From positions 221,949-285,948 of the forward strand of contig JBGORM010000006.1 of NCBI GenBank assembly GCA_041538185.1: DNA of 64,000 bases, read 5' to 3'. The stretch is from Melioribacteraceae bacterium 4301-Me. Lineage in GTDB: Bacteria; Bacteroidota; Ignavibacteria; Ignavibacteriales; Melioribacteraceae. This document shows, piece by piece, positions 46,031 through 54,454 of the stretch. The notes below the pieces were generated by a model that ran no database searches, was not told where the DNA came from, and saw only the letters and a list, made by a program, of their open reading frames with translations. The stretch's first letter is position 1. Each line of letters opens with the position of its first letter. The translations under genes and the position numbers were made by a program.

Positions 46031-47566
46031 TTATTCTTCTTCTACCTTTACTTCTTCGTTAGAATGCTTTTTTAGTGGAGGTCGTTCGTACATGATTGTC
46101 ATCTCCTTATATGTATGTTCAATATTTTCAGCAATTTGATCCCATGTAAATCTCCAAGTCCAATTACCACCTAATTTTGAAGGAAAGTTCATTCTCGCTT
46201 CATTGCCAAGATTTAGAATATCCTGCATAGGAATAACAACAATATTAGCAACAGAGGCGTAAGCAGTTTTAATTAATTCGAAGGTAATATCATCGCCGTA
46301 ATAATTAAGGTATTTTTGAGCCCATTCGTAGATACCAGATTTTTTCTCTTTTTCAGATTCAAAAAAACCGCGTGTGGTTTCATTATCATGTGATCCAGTA
46401 TGAACGACACAATTTTTAATATGGTTATGAGGCAGAAATTTTTTCTCGCCCTTTTCACCAAATGCAAATTGTAAAATTTTAATGCCGGGAAAACCAAATT
46501 TATCTCGTAATGCTTCGACTGAGTCGGTTATTACTCCAAGGTCTTCAGCAATAATTGGAACTTCACCTAAATCTTTTTTAAGTGAATTAAAAAGTTTTTC
46601 ACCGGGAGCTTTTACCCATCTGCCATTCATTGCCGTTTCAGCGTCTCCGGGAATTTCCCAGTATGCGTCAAATCCTCTAAAGTGGTCAATTCTAATGAAA
46701 TCAACCATTTCTAATAATTTTTTTACTCTATTTTTCCACCACTGGAAATCATCTTTTTCCATTACTTTCCACTTGTAAAGTGGATTGCCCCAAAGTTGTC
46801 CAGTTGCACTAAAATAATCCGGCGGTACACCAGCTACAAATTCAAGAGTTCCATCTTTTCGTACAGTGAATAAATCTTTATTAGCCCATAAATCTGCGCT
46901 ATCGTAAGCAACAAAAATTGGCAGGTCACCAATAATTTTAATTCCTTTTTCATGTGCGTAATTACGGATATTTGTCCATTGTTTATCAAATATAAATTGA
47001 AGGAATTTCTGAAACTCAATTCCATCTTTCAGTTTACTTTCCCATTCTTTTGTGTTTTGGCGAAATGCAATAGATGGTTCCCACTGCGGCCAGGCAATTC
47101 CTCTATGATAATTTTTAGCCGCCATAAATAGAGAGTAATCATTTAGCCAGTAACTGTTTTTTTCGCAGAAAGATTCATAGTCTTTTTCAAAGTGACTTTT
47201 TAAGTCCTTAAAGTTCTCGAATGCCTTTTGAAGCAGCCTGTACTTAAAATTAATTACAGAACCGTAATCAATTTTGTGAGGATTGTAGTCGGGTATTTTT
47301 CCAATGTCATCTTCTTTTAACAATTGTTCTTTTATAAGGATTTCGGGGCTGATGAGAAGATGATTACCTGCAAAAGCAGAAAAACATTGATAGGGTGAAT
47401 CGCCGTAGCCTGTTGGACCAAGTGGAAATGTTTGCCATAAAGTTTGACCTGCTCGGTTTAAGAAGTCAATAAATTGGTAAGCGTTTGGACCTAAATCTCC
47501 AATTCCAAATTTACTTGGTAAAGAAGTAGGATGGAGCAAAATGCCTGCTGAACGTTCAATATTCAT
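46031..47566 (-). CDS. malQ: 4-alpha-glucanotransferase (GH77)
   Basis: A 511-residue cytoplasmic amylomaltase that disproportionates maltodextrins. The GH77 start RSAGILLHPTSLPSKFGIGD is present, with nucleophile Asp in FIRIDHFRGFDAYW, acid/base Glu in IIAEDLGVITDSV and GSHDNETTRGF. There is no signal peptide. It is first in a minus-strand pair with the secreted GH13 gene, and its promoter region is shared with the divergent GH13 gene. A GCGC-centred operator-like site lies about 77 bp upstream. Confidence 0.95.
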   Translation of the reverse strand: MNIERSAGILLHPTSLPSKFGIGDLGPNAYQFIDFLNRAGQTLWQTFPLGPTGYGDSPYQCFSAFAGNHLLISPEILIKEQLLKEDDIGKIPDYNPHKIDYGSVINFKYRLLQKAFENFKDLKSHFEKDYESFCEKNSYWLNDYSLFMAAKNYHRGIAWPQWEPSIAFRQNTKEWESKLKDGIEFQKFLQFIFDKQWTNIRNYAHEKGIKIIGDLPIFVAYDSADLWANKDLFTVRKDGTLEFVAGVPPDYFSATGQLWGNPLYKWKVMEKDDFQWWKNRVKKLLEMVDFIRIDHFRGFDAYWEIPGDAETAMNGRWVKAPGEKLFNSLKKDLGEVPIIAEDLGVITDSVEALRDKFGFPGIKILQFAFGEKGEKKFLPHNHIKNCVVHTGSHDNETTRGFFESEKEKKSGIYEWAQKYLNYYGDDITFELIKTAYASVANIVVIPMQDILNLGNEARMNFPSKLGGNWTWRFTWDQIAENIEHTYKEMTIMYERPPLKKHSNEEVKVEEE

Positions 47567-47642
47567 AATGCCTCTTTAAATGAATTTTTAGAAAAATCGT
47601 TGTTAATATAATTAAGAATAACATCTTCAAAAAATACTATTT

Positions 47643-47658
47643 AATTAAGCGCTTACTT
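47643..47658. promoter_or_regulatory. Candidate LacI-family operator B (between malQ and GH13)
   Basis: AATTAAGCGCTTACTT, centred at 47650/47651, is palindromic for five of the six positions flanking GCGC on each side. It lies in the divergent region where it could control both malQ and the amylase at 47753. The shape matches LacI/CcpA-type sites. Confidence 0.45.
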
Positions 47659-47752
47659 GAAAATTTGATATGTTTGTCAAAACTTTCGCAAAAAATATTA
47701 ACTTGCTACACAGTTTTGAGAGCATTATTGTTAAAAGTTTGTGAGAGAAAAA

Positions 47753-49579
47753 ATGAAGAATAAAATTCTAATCCTATTGTTTGTTCTTGCGGCAAACCTG
47801 TTTTCTCAAGAAATCCGAATTGATAAAATTGAACCGCCAAATTGGTGGGTTGGAATGAAAATGAGTAGTATTCAATTAATGATTTACGGAAAAAATCTCG
47901 CTAATTATAAGGCCACTTTTAACTCTCATTATATATCCGTTAGGAAAATATATAGGAATAAAAATACGGACTATTCATTTATTGATGTTTCAATATCGGA
48001 TAAAGCAAAACCGGGTAGATATAAATTGTTGTTCCAAAAAGAGGGTAAGGATGTTATAGTTGAATTTCCATTATATAAAAGAGAAAATTCGAAAAATATT
48101 CATCAAGGCTTTAACCAAAACGATATTATTTATCTTATTGTGCCAGATAGATTTTCAGATGGTGATACTACCAATAATATTGTGAAAGGGTTAATTAATG
48201 ATTTTAATCCATATAGCCCAAATGGAAGACATGGCGGAGATTTGCAGGGCATTATCAATCACATAAATTATTTTAATGAGCTGGGTGTAACTGCACTTTG
48301 GTTAACACCTGTATTGGAAAATAATACTTCGGTTAGTTACCACGGATATGCTGCAACTGACCTTTATAAAGTTGACCCGCGTTTAGGTACTAATGAGAAA
48401 TATAAAGAACTGGTTAAAGATGCCCATAAAGCTGGATTGAAAATAATTTATGACCACGTAAGTAATCATGTTAGTATTAATCATCCGTGGGTTTCTAATC
48501 CGCCAACTAAGGATTGGTTTAACGGTTCGAAGAATAATCATCTAAATGTATGGCACGATAAAATGGTTCTTTGGGATATTCATGGGGTAGATTTAACAAA
48601 AGAACACTTAACTAAAGGATGGTTTGTTAATGAGATGGCAGATTTAAACCAATCAAATCCATTCGTTGCTAATTATCTTATTCAAAATACAATTTGGTGG
48701 ATTGAATTTGCTGGTATAGATGGAATTAGAGAGGATACCTATCCTTATGTTGATAGTAAGTTCAGTTCTGAATGGGCAAAGAAAATTTTTGAGGAGTACC
48801 CAAAATTCAATATTGTTGGAGAAGTGTGGACAGGTGAACCGGCTTTTTTAGCTCCTTTCCAAAAAAATTCGTCTCTTAATATAAAATATAATACAAATTT
48901 GCCTGTTGTTACTGATTTTGCCTTGCAGAATGCTTACGAAAGTTTTTTGAAAGGAAATTCCAACTTGTATTCAATTTTTAGTGTATTGGCTAAAGATTAT
49001 TTATACGAGAATCCGAACAATCTTTTAACGTTTGTGGATAATCATGATTTGGTGCGGGCAATGTTTAATACAGACGGCAATGCGGATAAAGTGAAAATTG
49101 TTTTTACACATCTTTTAACATCAAGAGGCATTCCGGAAATTTTTTACGGTACCGAAATTGGAATGACCGGTGGTAAAGAAGATGGATTAAAACGTTCGAA
49201 TTTTCCCGGCGGGTTTCCTACTGATACTTTAAATGCATTTCTTGAAAAAGGAAGAAATCAAAAGCAAAGTAACTTGTTCAATTTCTTTCAAGAGTTAATT
49301 AAGCTGAGAAAAAAATATAAATCGTTGACAGAGGGAAAACTTTTGCATTTACCGCCTCACAACAATGTCTATGCCTACTCTAAAAAATATAAAAATGAAA
49401 CTACTATAATTTTGCTGAACGGTGATAATGAAATTAAAAAAGTTGATATGAATCTTATTGAAAGTTTGTCCAAAAAAAATCCTGTACTTTATGATTTGAT
49501 GAATGATTCTAATGTGGAAATTGTAGATGGAAAAATTTTACTTAAGCCGATGAGTGCTAATATTTTTCTTGTTGAATAA
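47753..49579 (+). CDS. Secreted GH13 neopullulanase/cyclomaltodextrinase-like enzyme
   Basis: A 608-residue exported protein (signal ILILLFVLAANLFSQ). An N-terminal Ig-like domain of the cyclomaltodextrinase-N type comes first (about 20-115: IDKIEPPNWWVGMKMSSIQL ... GRYKLLFQ). The GH13 barrel follows, with GGDLQGIINHINYFNELGV, DHVSNHV, nucleophile Asp in GIDGIREDTYPYV, Glu in IVGEVWTGEP and Asp in FVDNHDLVRAMF. The layout matches SusA-type neopullulanase, a periplasmic enzyme in Bacteroides. A GTG four codons upstream (47741) is possible, but ATG 47753 after GAGAG fits the signal peptide better. Confidence 0.9.
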   Translation: MKNKILILLFVLAANLFSQEIRIDKIEPPNWWVGMKMSSIQLMIYGKNLANYKATFNSHYISVRKIYRNKNTDYSFIDVSISDKAKPGRYKLLFQKEGKDVIVEFPLYKRENSKNIHQGFNQNDIIYLIVPDRFSDGDTTNNIVKGLINDFNPYSPNGRHGGDLQGIINHINYFNELGVTALWLTPVLENNTSVSYHGYAATDLYKVDPRLGTNEKYKELVKDAHKAGLKIIYDHVSNHVSINHPWVSNPPTKDWFNGSKNNHLNVWHDKMVLWDIHGVDLTKEHLTKGWFVNEMADLNQSNPFVANYLIQNTIWWIEFAGIDGIREDTYPYVDSKFSSEWAKKIFEEYPKFNIVGEVWTGEPAFLAPFQKNSSLNIKYNTNLPVVTDFALQNAYESFLKGNSNLYSIFSVLAKDYLYENPNNLLTFVDNHDLVRAMFNTDGNADKVKIVFTHLLTSRGIPEIFYGTEIGMTGGKEDGLKRSNFPGGFPTDTLNAFLEKGRNQKQSNLFNFFQELIKLRKKYKSLTEGKLLHLPPHNNVYAYSKKYKNETTIILLNGDNEIKKVDMNLIESLSKKNPVLYDLMNDSNVEIVDGKILLKPMSANIFLVE

Positions 49580-49733
49580 ATTTAATGAGTTAAAAAACTT
49601 TAAGTAACTTTTTGTTACACAAATTAACACAAAAGAATAGCAGAGATTTAATCTGCAATGCTTTACAAAGAACAAAGCTTTTTATGACTCATTTACTCTA
49701 AATCATAATAGACGTTGATGGTTCACCTGGTCT

Positions 49734-52634
49734 TTATTTTAAAAGTATCATCTTTTTTGTAGAGATAAAATTTTCTGTACGAATTCTGTAAAAATAAACT
49801 CCGCTGCTAAGTTTGGAAGCGTCAAATTTTACTTTATAGGTGCCAGCTGATTTCTCTTCGTTTACAAGTGTGGCTACTTCTCTTCCTAACATATCATAAA
49901 CATTCAACGTAACATAACTGCCAACTGGTAATTGATAACTTATTACTGTAGTTGGATTAAACGGATTCGGATAATTCTGTTCAAGTCTGAATTCACCTGG
50001 AATTTCATAACTGTTTTTTTCACTTACTTCGGTCGTAATCCCTGATGGCGCAGCTGGAATTTTTACTGAAGTATAAATTCTGTATTCTCCCGGCTGTAAT
50101 GTAATTTGTGCTAAAGTATCCGTCACATTCAAGCTATCCCCTAAAAAATATTCATACCAAATTCCTCTTTTTTGAAAATATGGAGTTATATTGGCAGGTG
50201 TTACACCAAAATTTCCCAGTATGGTCACATCCATTGAAGAATCTGTTATTGAAATTCTTTTTAATGCACCTGCAGCGCTGATACTGAAATTGTTACTAGA
50301 AAAAGCCGGGTAGTTTTCTTTCAAGTTTATTAGTGCTTTAAAAACTTTGTAAAGATTTTTTCTATTGCTGTTGTTAAGGTAATTCAAGGGGGGGTCCCAA
50401 GGTATTGGTTTTCTTCCGAGTCTTCCATTGTAATCAATAGAATAATCATAACCTAATTCACCAAATTGCCAAATCATTTTTGGTCCAGAAACAGGAATAA
50501 AAAAAGTTGCGCAAAGTTTTATTCTGTTCAATGCAGTGTTCAGGTCTTTTATGTTGTAATTTCCACTTGAATTTCCATATTGTAGATTTTTGTACATTAA
50601 TCTTTCTTCATCGTGACTTTCCATATAACCAACCAGATACGGTTTTGTCCAACCTCTTGATTTATAAGAAATTCTGCTGAAGTCCCACGTTCCAGGAGGT
50701 CCTGAAGGGTACCCCATTGCAGCCTGTTGATAATTTCCATTAAGATTTCCCCAGAGCATCATTCCGTAGTTTGATAATTCTATTTCTTCGCTGTCTTCTG
50801 CGAAGTGTTCTAAAATGACGTAGGCAGTCGAGTCGACTTGCCAAATTTTATCTGCAATTCTTTTAAGTATTGCAATACGTGAATTATCTTTGTAAGACCC
50901 GCAGCCATTAGAACTGTTGGTAGGGGTATTGGTGAAACCTTTAGTGAAGTCGAATCTAAATCCATCCATTTTATATTCGGTCAGCCAAAAAGAGGTTACT
51001 CTATCCACAAAATATTTAGTAGCGTTGCTTTCATGATTAAAATCGTAACCCCAGCTAAAACAAGTGTGCGGCGCTGTTTGATTAAACCAAGGATTATTTG
51101 CTGCAGGTCGGTTGTTCGTGCTGTCCCAATACATTCTTACCATTGGATTAGAACCGTAAGCATGATTTAGTACTATATCCATAATTACAGCAATTCCGTT
51201 TTGATGACAAGCATCGATAAATTCTTTTAGCTGATCTTTTGTGCCGTAATATTTATCTGGTGCAAAATACATTGATGGGTTGTAACCCCAGCTGTCATTG
51301 CCTTCAAATTCTGCTATTGGCATTAATTCAATTGCATTTATTCCAAGGTTCTTAAAATAACTTAATGTGTCTTTTAAAGTTTTGTACCAGTGAGTTGAAA
51401 CAAAATCTCTTACGAGCAATTCATAAATAACAAGTTTTTCTTTTGGTGGTCTAACGTAATTTTGTGCTTTCCATTGATAAGGGGTTTGTCCAGTTTGAAG
51501 CACTGAGACAAGCTGCTCTGTTTTTCCATTGGGATAAGGTTTTAAGTTAGGGTAAACTGTAGAAGGTATTCCAGGATCGTTGGCAGCGTCGAGAACTTTT
51601 TCGGTATAAGGATCAGGGATTCGGAGATTGCCGTCAATTAAAAATTGATACCCGTATTCCTGTCCAGGTGTTAAATTGGAAATAGTAATCCACCAGATAA
51701 CGCTATCGGGAGTTACTTCATAACGGTTCATGTAATAAGTTGTATCAACTTTCCAATCGTTAAAATCTCCTATTACAAATACATTTTTTTTGTAGGGTGC
51801 ATAAAGTGCAAGAGTGACTTTTGTCGGGTCGCTGCTATAGTTTATTCCAATTTGATTTCCATCTGGTAGAGGTGCATTTGCTGGCGGAACATTTTTAAAT
51901 ATTGCAAATTTGGATGTATCTTTTACTCCGGCAGTATCTTCTGCAATAATGGTTATTACATTTTTCCACGCCGGATATTCGTTTGCAACAAAATCAAAAT
52001 TAAGAGAGTTTGTTTGACTTTGTGACTTCAGAAAGTTATTAACAAAAAGATTAATCACTTTTGTTTTTGTACCGATTTCGGAAGTGCTGATTGAAATAGG
52101 GACTGTTCCGTTTTCGTCTACGAACACTGGGGAACGGGCTGGGTCGCCAAAGTTTGTGTTTACTTTTGGTGTGTTGATTACAACAGATATGCCGGGCTCA
52201 TATAACGGTACGAAAATATCCTCAGTTTGTTTAGAGCCGTCAGAACTTCTCAAGACAAAACAAAGCTCGGTAATTTTTGTGCTGGAATCAGTGACTTTAT
52301 AGTAATTTCTTGGATTACGAATTGTGATTAAATATGTATTAGTTCCAGTTCTTGTTAATTTTGGCTGGATGCTATTATCTCCCCAATTGCCAATTACCTT
52401 TTGCCAACGTATAGGCGCTCCGTTCCCTGTTTGCAAGGTTACACCGGTATGTGCATAAACATCGCCTTGATAGCCAGAAAGTGTTTGTTTGCCTGCGGGA
52501 TTAGCTTTTGTTACATCAAAAGTAATAGTTATCGTGTCTGTTTGTGTTGGGTACTTTGGATTTGTGGTAAAAGTTGTCTGTGCGAAAACATTTATACAGA
52601 AGAATAAAAAAAGAATGAAAACTTTTAATTTCAT
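49734..52634 (-). CDS. Multidomain GH13 enzyme with E-set/CBM48 modules and T9SS sorting domain
   Basis: A 966-residue surface enzyme (signal VFILFLFFCINVFAQ). Residues ~20-260 hold two Ig-like regions. A CBM48-like module with FVIGDFNDWKV and YGYQFLIDGNLRIPDPY lies at about 265-350. The GH13 barrel follows (VIYELLVRDFVSTHWYKTL, DIVLNHAYG), with nucleophile Asp in GFRFDFTKGF, Glu in VILEHFAED and Asp in MESHDEERL. A T9SS type A domain ends it (NYPNPFNPTTVISY ... MKKMILLK-like). CBM48 plus barrel suggests a debranching or branching-type enzyme, but the exact reaction is not assignable. Confidence 0.88.
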   Translation of the reverse strand: MKLKVFILFLFFCINVFAQTTFTTNPKYPTQTDTITITFDVTKANPAGKQTLSGYQGDVYAHTGVTLQTGNGAPIRWQKVIGNWGDNSIQPKLTRTGTNTYLITIRNPRNYYKVTDSSTKITELCFVLRSSDGSKQTEDIFVPLYEPGISVVINTPKVNTNFGDPARSPVFVDENGTVPISISTSEIGTKTKVINLFVNNFLKSQSQTNSLNFDFVANEYPAWKNVITIIAEDTAGVKDTSKFAIFKNVPPANAPLPDGNQIGINYSSDPTKVTLALYAPYKKNVFVIGDFNDWKVDTTYYMNRYEVTPDSVIWWITISNLTPGQEYGYQFLIDGNLRIPDPYTEKVLDAANDPGIPSTVYPNLKPYPNGKTEQLVSVLQTGQTPYQWKAQNYVRPPKEKLVIYELLVRDFVSTHWYKTLKDTLSYFKNLGINAIELMPIAEFEGNDSWGYNPSMYFAPDKYYGTKDQLKEFIDACHQNGIAVIMDIVLNHAYGSNPMVRMYWDSTNNRPAANNPWFNQTAPHTCFSWGYDFNHESNATKYFVDRVTSFWLTEYKMDGFRFDFTKGFTNTPTNSSNGCGSYKDNSRIAILKRIADKIWQVDSTAYVILEHFAEDSEEIELSNYGMMLWGNLNGNYQQAAMGYPSGPPGTWDFSRISYKSRGWTKPYLVGYMESHDEERLMYKNLQYGNSSGNYNIKDLNTALNRIKLCATFFIPVSGPKMIWQFGELGYDYSIDYNGRLGRKPIPWDPPLNYLNNSNRKNLYKVFKALINLKENYPAFSSNNFSISAAGALKRISITDSSMDVTILGNFGVTPANITPYFQKRGIWYEYFLGDSLNVTDTLAQITLQPGEYRIYTSVKIPAAPSGITTEVSEKNSYEIPGEFRLEQNYPNPFNPTTVISYQLPVGSYVTLNVYDMLGREVATLVNEEKSAGTYKVKFDASKLSSGVYFYRIRTENFISTKKMILLK

Positions 52635-52725
52635 GATTAACTCATTTTTCTTTTGTGTAATTATTTCTTATTAAAATTAGATATGAGTAAGAAGTTAATC
52701 AAGTGAATGTGCATTCTATCTATTT

Positions 52726-52741
52726 TCTTTAGCGCTAACTA
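52726..52741. promoter_or_regulatory. Candidate LacI-family operator C (between GH13 and MFS genes)
   Basis: TCTTTAGCGCTAACTA, centred at 52733/52734, is palindromic over TTAGCGCTAA. It lies in the divergent space between the T9SS GH13 gene and the transporter gene, where it could regulate both. Confidence 0.42.
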
Positions 52742-52848
52742 TGAAATTTTTTTTGTTATTATAACACTTTGCCTATAGTTTTTTCTTCTTTTAAAGAATA
52801 CAAATTTTTATGTTGCTCTGAAAAATTACTGTAGATATGGGAGGCACC

Positions 52849-54300
52849 ATGTTGACCATTCAGAAAAGAATGAGTAATACCTTTTTTGCGTTGCTAAGTT
52901 TACCTGCAACTGCAATGGGGTTTGCATTATCAATCCAAATTTCTGCACTGAGCTGGATACTTTCAACAAAATATCATTTGAACATCGATGATGTGGGATT
53001 AGTTTGGGCTTCGGGTCCAATTGCGGGAATTTTGGGACAGGTAATTATCGGTATCATTAGTGATAAAGTTTGGCTTTGGAACGGAAGACGAAGACCATTC
53101 ATTTTTATTGGTGGATTTCTTGCAGCTTTGATGCTACTTGCTCTTCCGTATATCGATGTAATCTCGTCCTCACTTGGTTTTAACGGAATACTTGGAGTAG
53201 CAATTGCAGTAGCCTTAACTCTTGATTTGGCAATTAATGTTAGCTTCAATCCAACTAGGTCTATAATTGCAGATGTTACAAAACAGGGTGTTGAAAGAAC
53301 TAAAGGTTATGCTTGGATGCAAACAATTTCTGGAACGTTCGGTGTTCTGGCGTATGTAATCGGTGCCGTTTGGAATAATTATGTATTGATTTTTACGGGA
53401 GTTGTGTTGGTAATTCTGCTTTCAATTGTTCCGCCGTTTTTTATTGAGGAACCGAAAGAACTCCAAAAAGAAAGCGGGAGTTTCGAAAAACTTCATTCGT
53501 CAAAAACATCGTTCGTTGAAATATTAAACAGCATTCAGCCATTGTGGGGATTTTTGATTTATGCTGTTTATGCGATTACAATGAGACTATTGCAGATTAA
53601 ATTCAATAATTATTATGTAGAGATAATTTGTTTTGCTATTACAATAGTTTTTATTCTAAAAGTACTATTCAAAAAGACTGAAGGAGATTCAAAACACGAA
53701 GTCGGATTAATCGGCTTTAAAAAAGTCCTTGCGGCACATTCATTTACCTGGATTGGAATTCAGACAATGTTTGTTTACATGTTTGCTTATGTGCAGTACA
53801 AAGTTTTTAATTTTGCACATGGAAGCGAAATTTCAGCTGATGTACAAATTGAAATGGGTCGTGTTGTCTCAATAAGCTTTCTGATTTTGAACGCAGTTGG
53901 TGCTGTTTTGCCTGCGTTTGTTCTTGAACCAATTACAAGAAAAATTGGGAGGGTAAAAACTCACGCAATTTGTATTTCTACAATGGCACTTTCTTATGCC
54001 GCAATGCTTTTATTCGGATTTCAACCGATTGTGATTTATATAATAATGGGGTTCCTTGGAATTGGTTGGGCTGCAACAATTAGTCTGCCGTTTGCTATTA
54101 TGTCACAGAAAGTTGATCAAACGAAGATGGGCTTGTACATGGGTTTATTTAATCTTGCGGTTGTACTTCCGCAGCTGGTTGCAAGTTTTGGAGTGGGGCA
54201 GGCGGTAAGTGCCGCAGCAGATAAAAGTTTAATTTTTGTGATAAGTACAGTTACACTTGCTATATCTGCCGTGCTGTGGTTCTTTGTTAGAGAAGAATAA
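52849..54300 (+). CDS. MFS sugar transporter, GPH/SLC45-like
   Basis: A 483-residue inner-membrane protein with about 12 hydrophobic helices. It opens with FFALLSLPATAMGFALSIQI and carries the loop DKVWLWNGRRRPFIFIGG between helices 2 and 3, typical of SLC45/GPH-like sugar carriers. It probably imports maltose or maltodextrin made by the neighbouring GH13 enzymes. An open frame begins at ATG 52837, but that region is the ribosome site itself (GGAGGCACC at 52840-52848), so ATG 52849 is the start. Confidence 0.88.
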   Translation: MLTIQKRMSNTFFALLSLPATAMGFALSIQISALSWILSTKYHLNIDDVGLVWASGPIAGILGQVIIGIISDKVWLWNGRRRPFIFIGGFLAALMLLALPYIDVISSSLGFNGILGVAIAVALTLDLAINVSFNPTRSIIADVTKQGVERTKGYAWMQTISGTFGVLAYVIGAVWNNYVLIFTGVVLVILLSIVPPFFIEEPKELQKESGSFEKLHSSKTSFVEILNSIQPLWGFLIYAVYAITMRLLQIKFNNYYVEIICFAITIVFILKVLFKKTEGDSKHEVGLIGFKKVLAAHSFTWIGIQTMFVYMFAYVQYKVFNFAHGSEISADVQIEMGRVVSISFLILNAVGAVLPAFVLEPITRKIGRVKTHAICISTMALSYAAMLLFGFQPIVIYIIMGFLGIGWAATISLPFAIMSQKVDQTKMGLYMGLFNLAVVLPQLVASFGVGQAVSAAADKSLIFVISTVTLAISAVLWFFVREE

Positions 54301-54305
54301 TCTTT

Positions 54306-54351
54306 TCTCCGTGGTTCTCAGAGTCTCCTCTGTGGAACTCCGTGTAATTTT
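54306..54351. repeat. Dispersed CTCTGTGG...CTCCGTGT repeat
   Basis: TCTCCGTGGTTCTCAGAGTC, then TCCTCTGTGGAACTCCGTGT and AATT. Relatives lie at 4845-4892 and 56946-57034. It is spacer sequence directly after the transporter stop. Confidence 0.5.
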
Positions 54352-54454
54352 TTTAAATCTTATTGTATTCAGGAAAATAAAATTATAAAAATCGATTTCA
54401 GAATAATGATTAACAATTTATGAATTGAGAAGTAAAAAAGGATTAAAAACAAAA

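Noticed and set aside
52837..52848. ATG 52837 as the MFS transporter start
   Set aside because: The four codons are the GGAGGCACC ribosome site itself; identical leaders elsewhere sit just before the true ATG.
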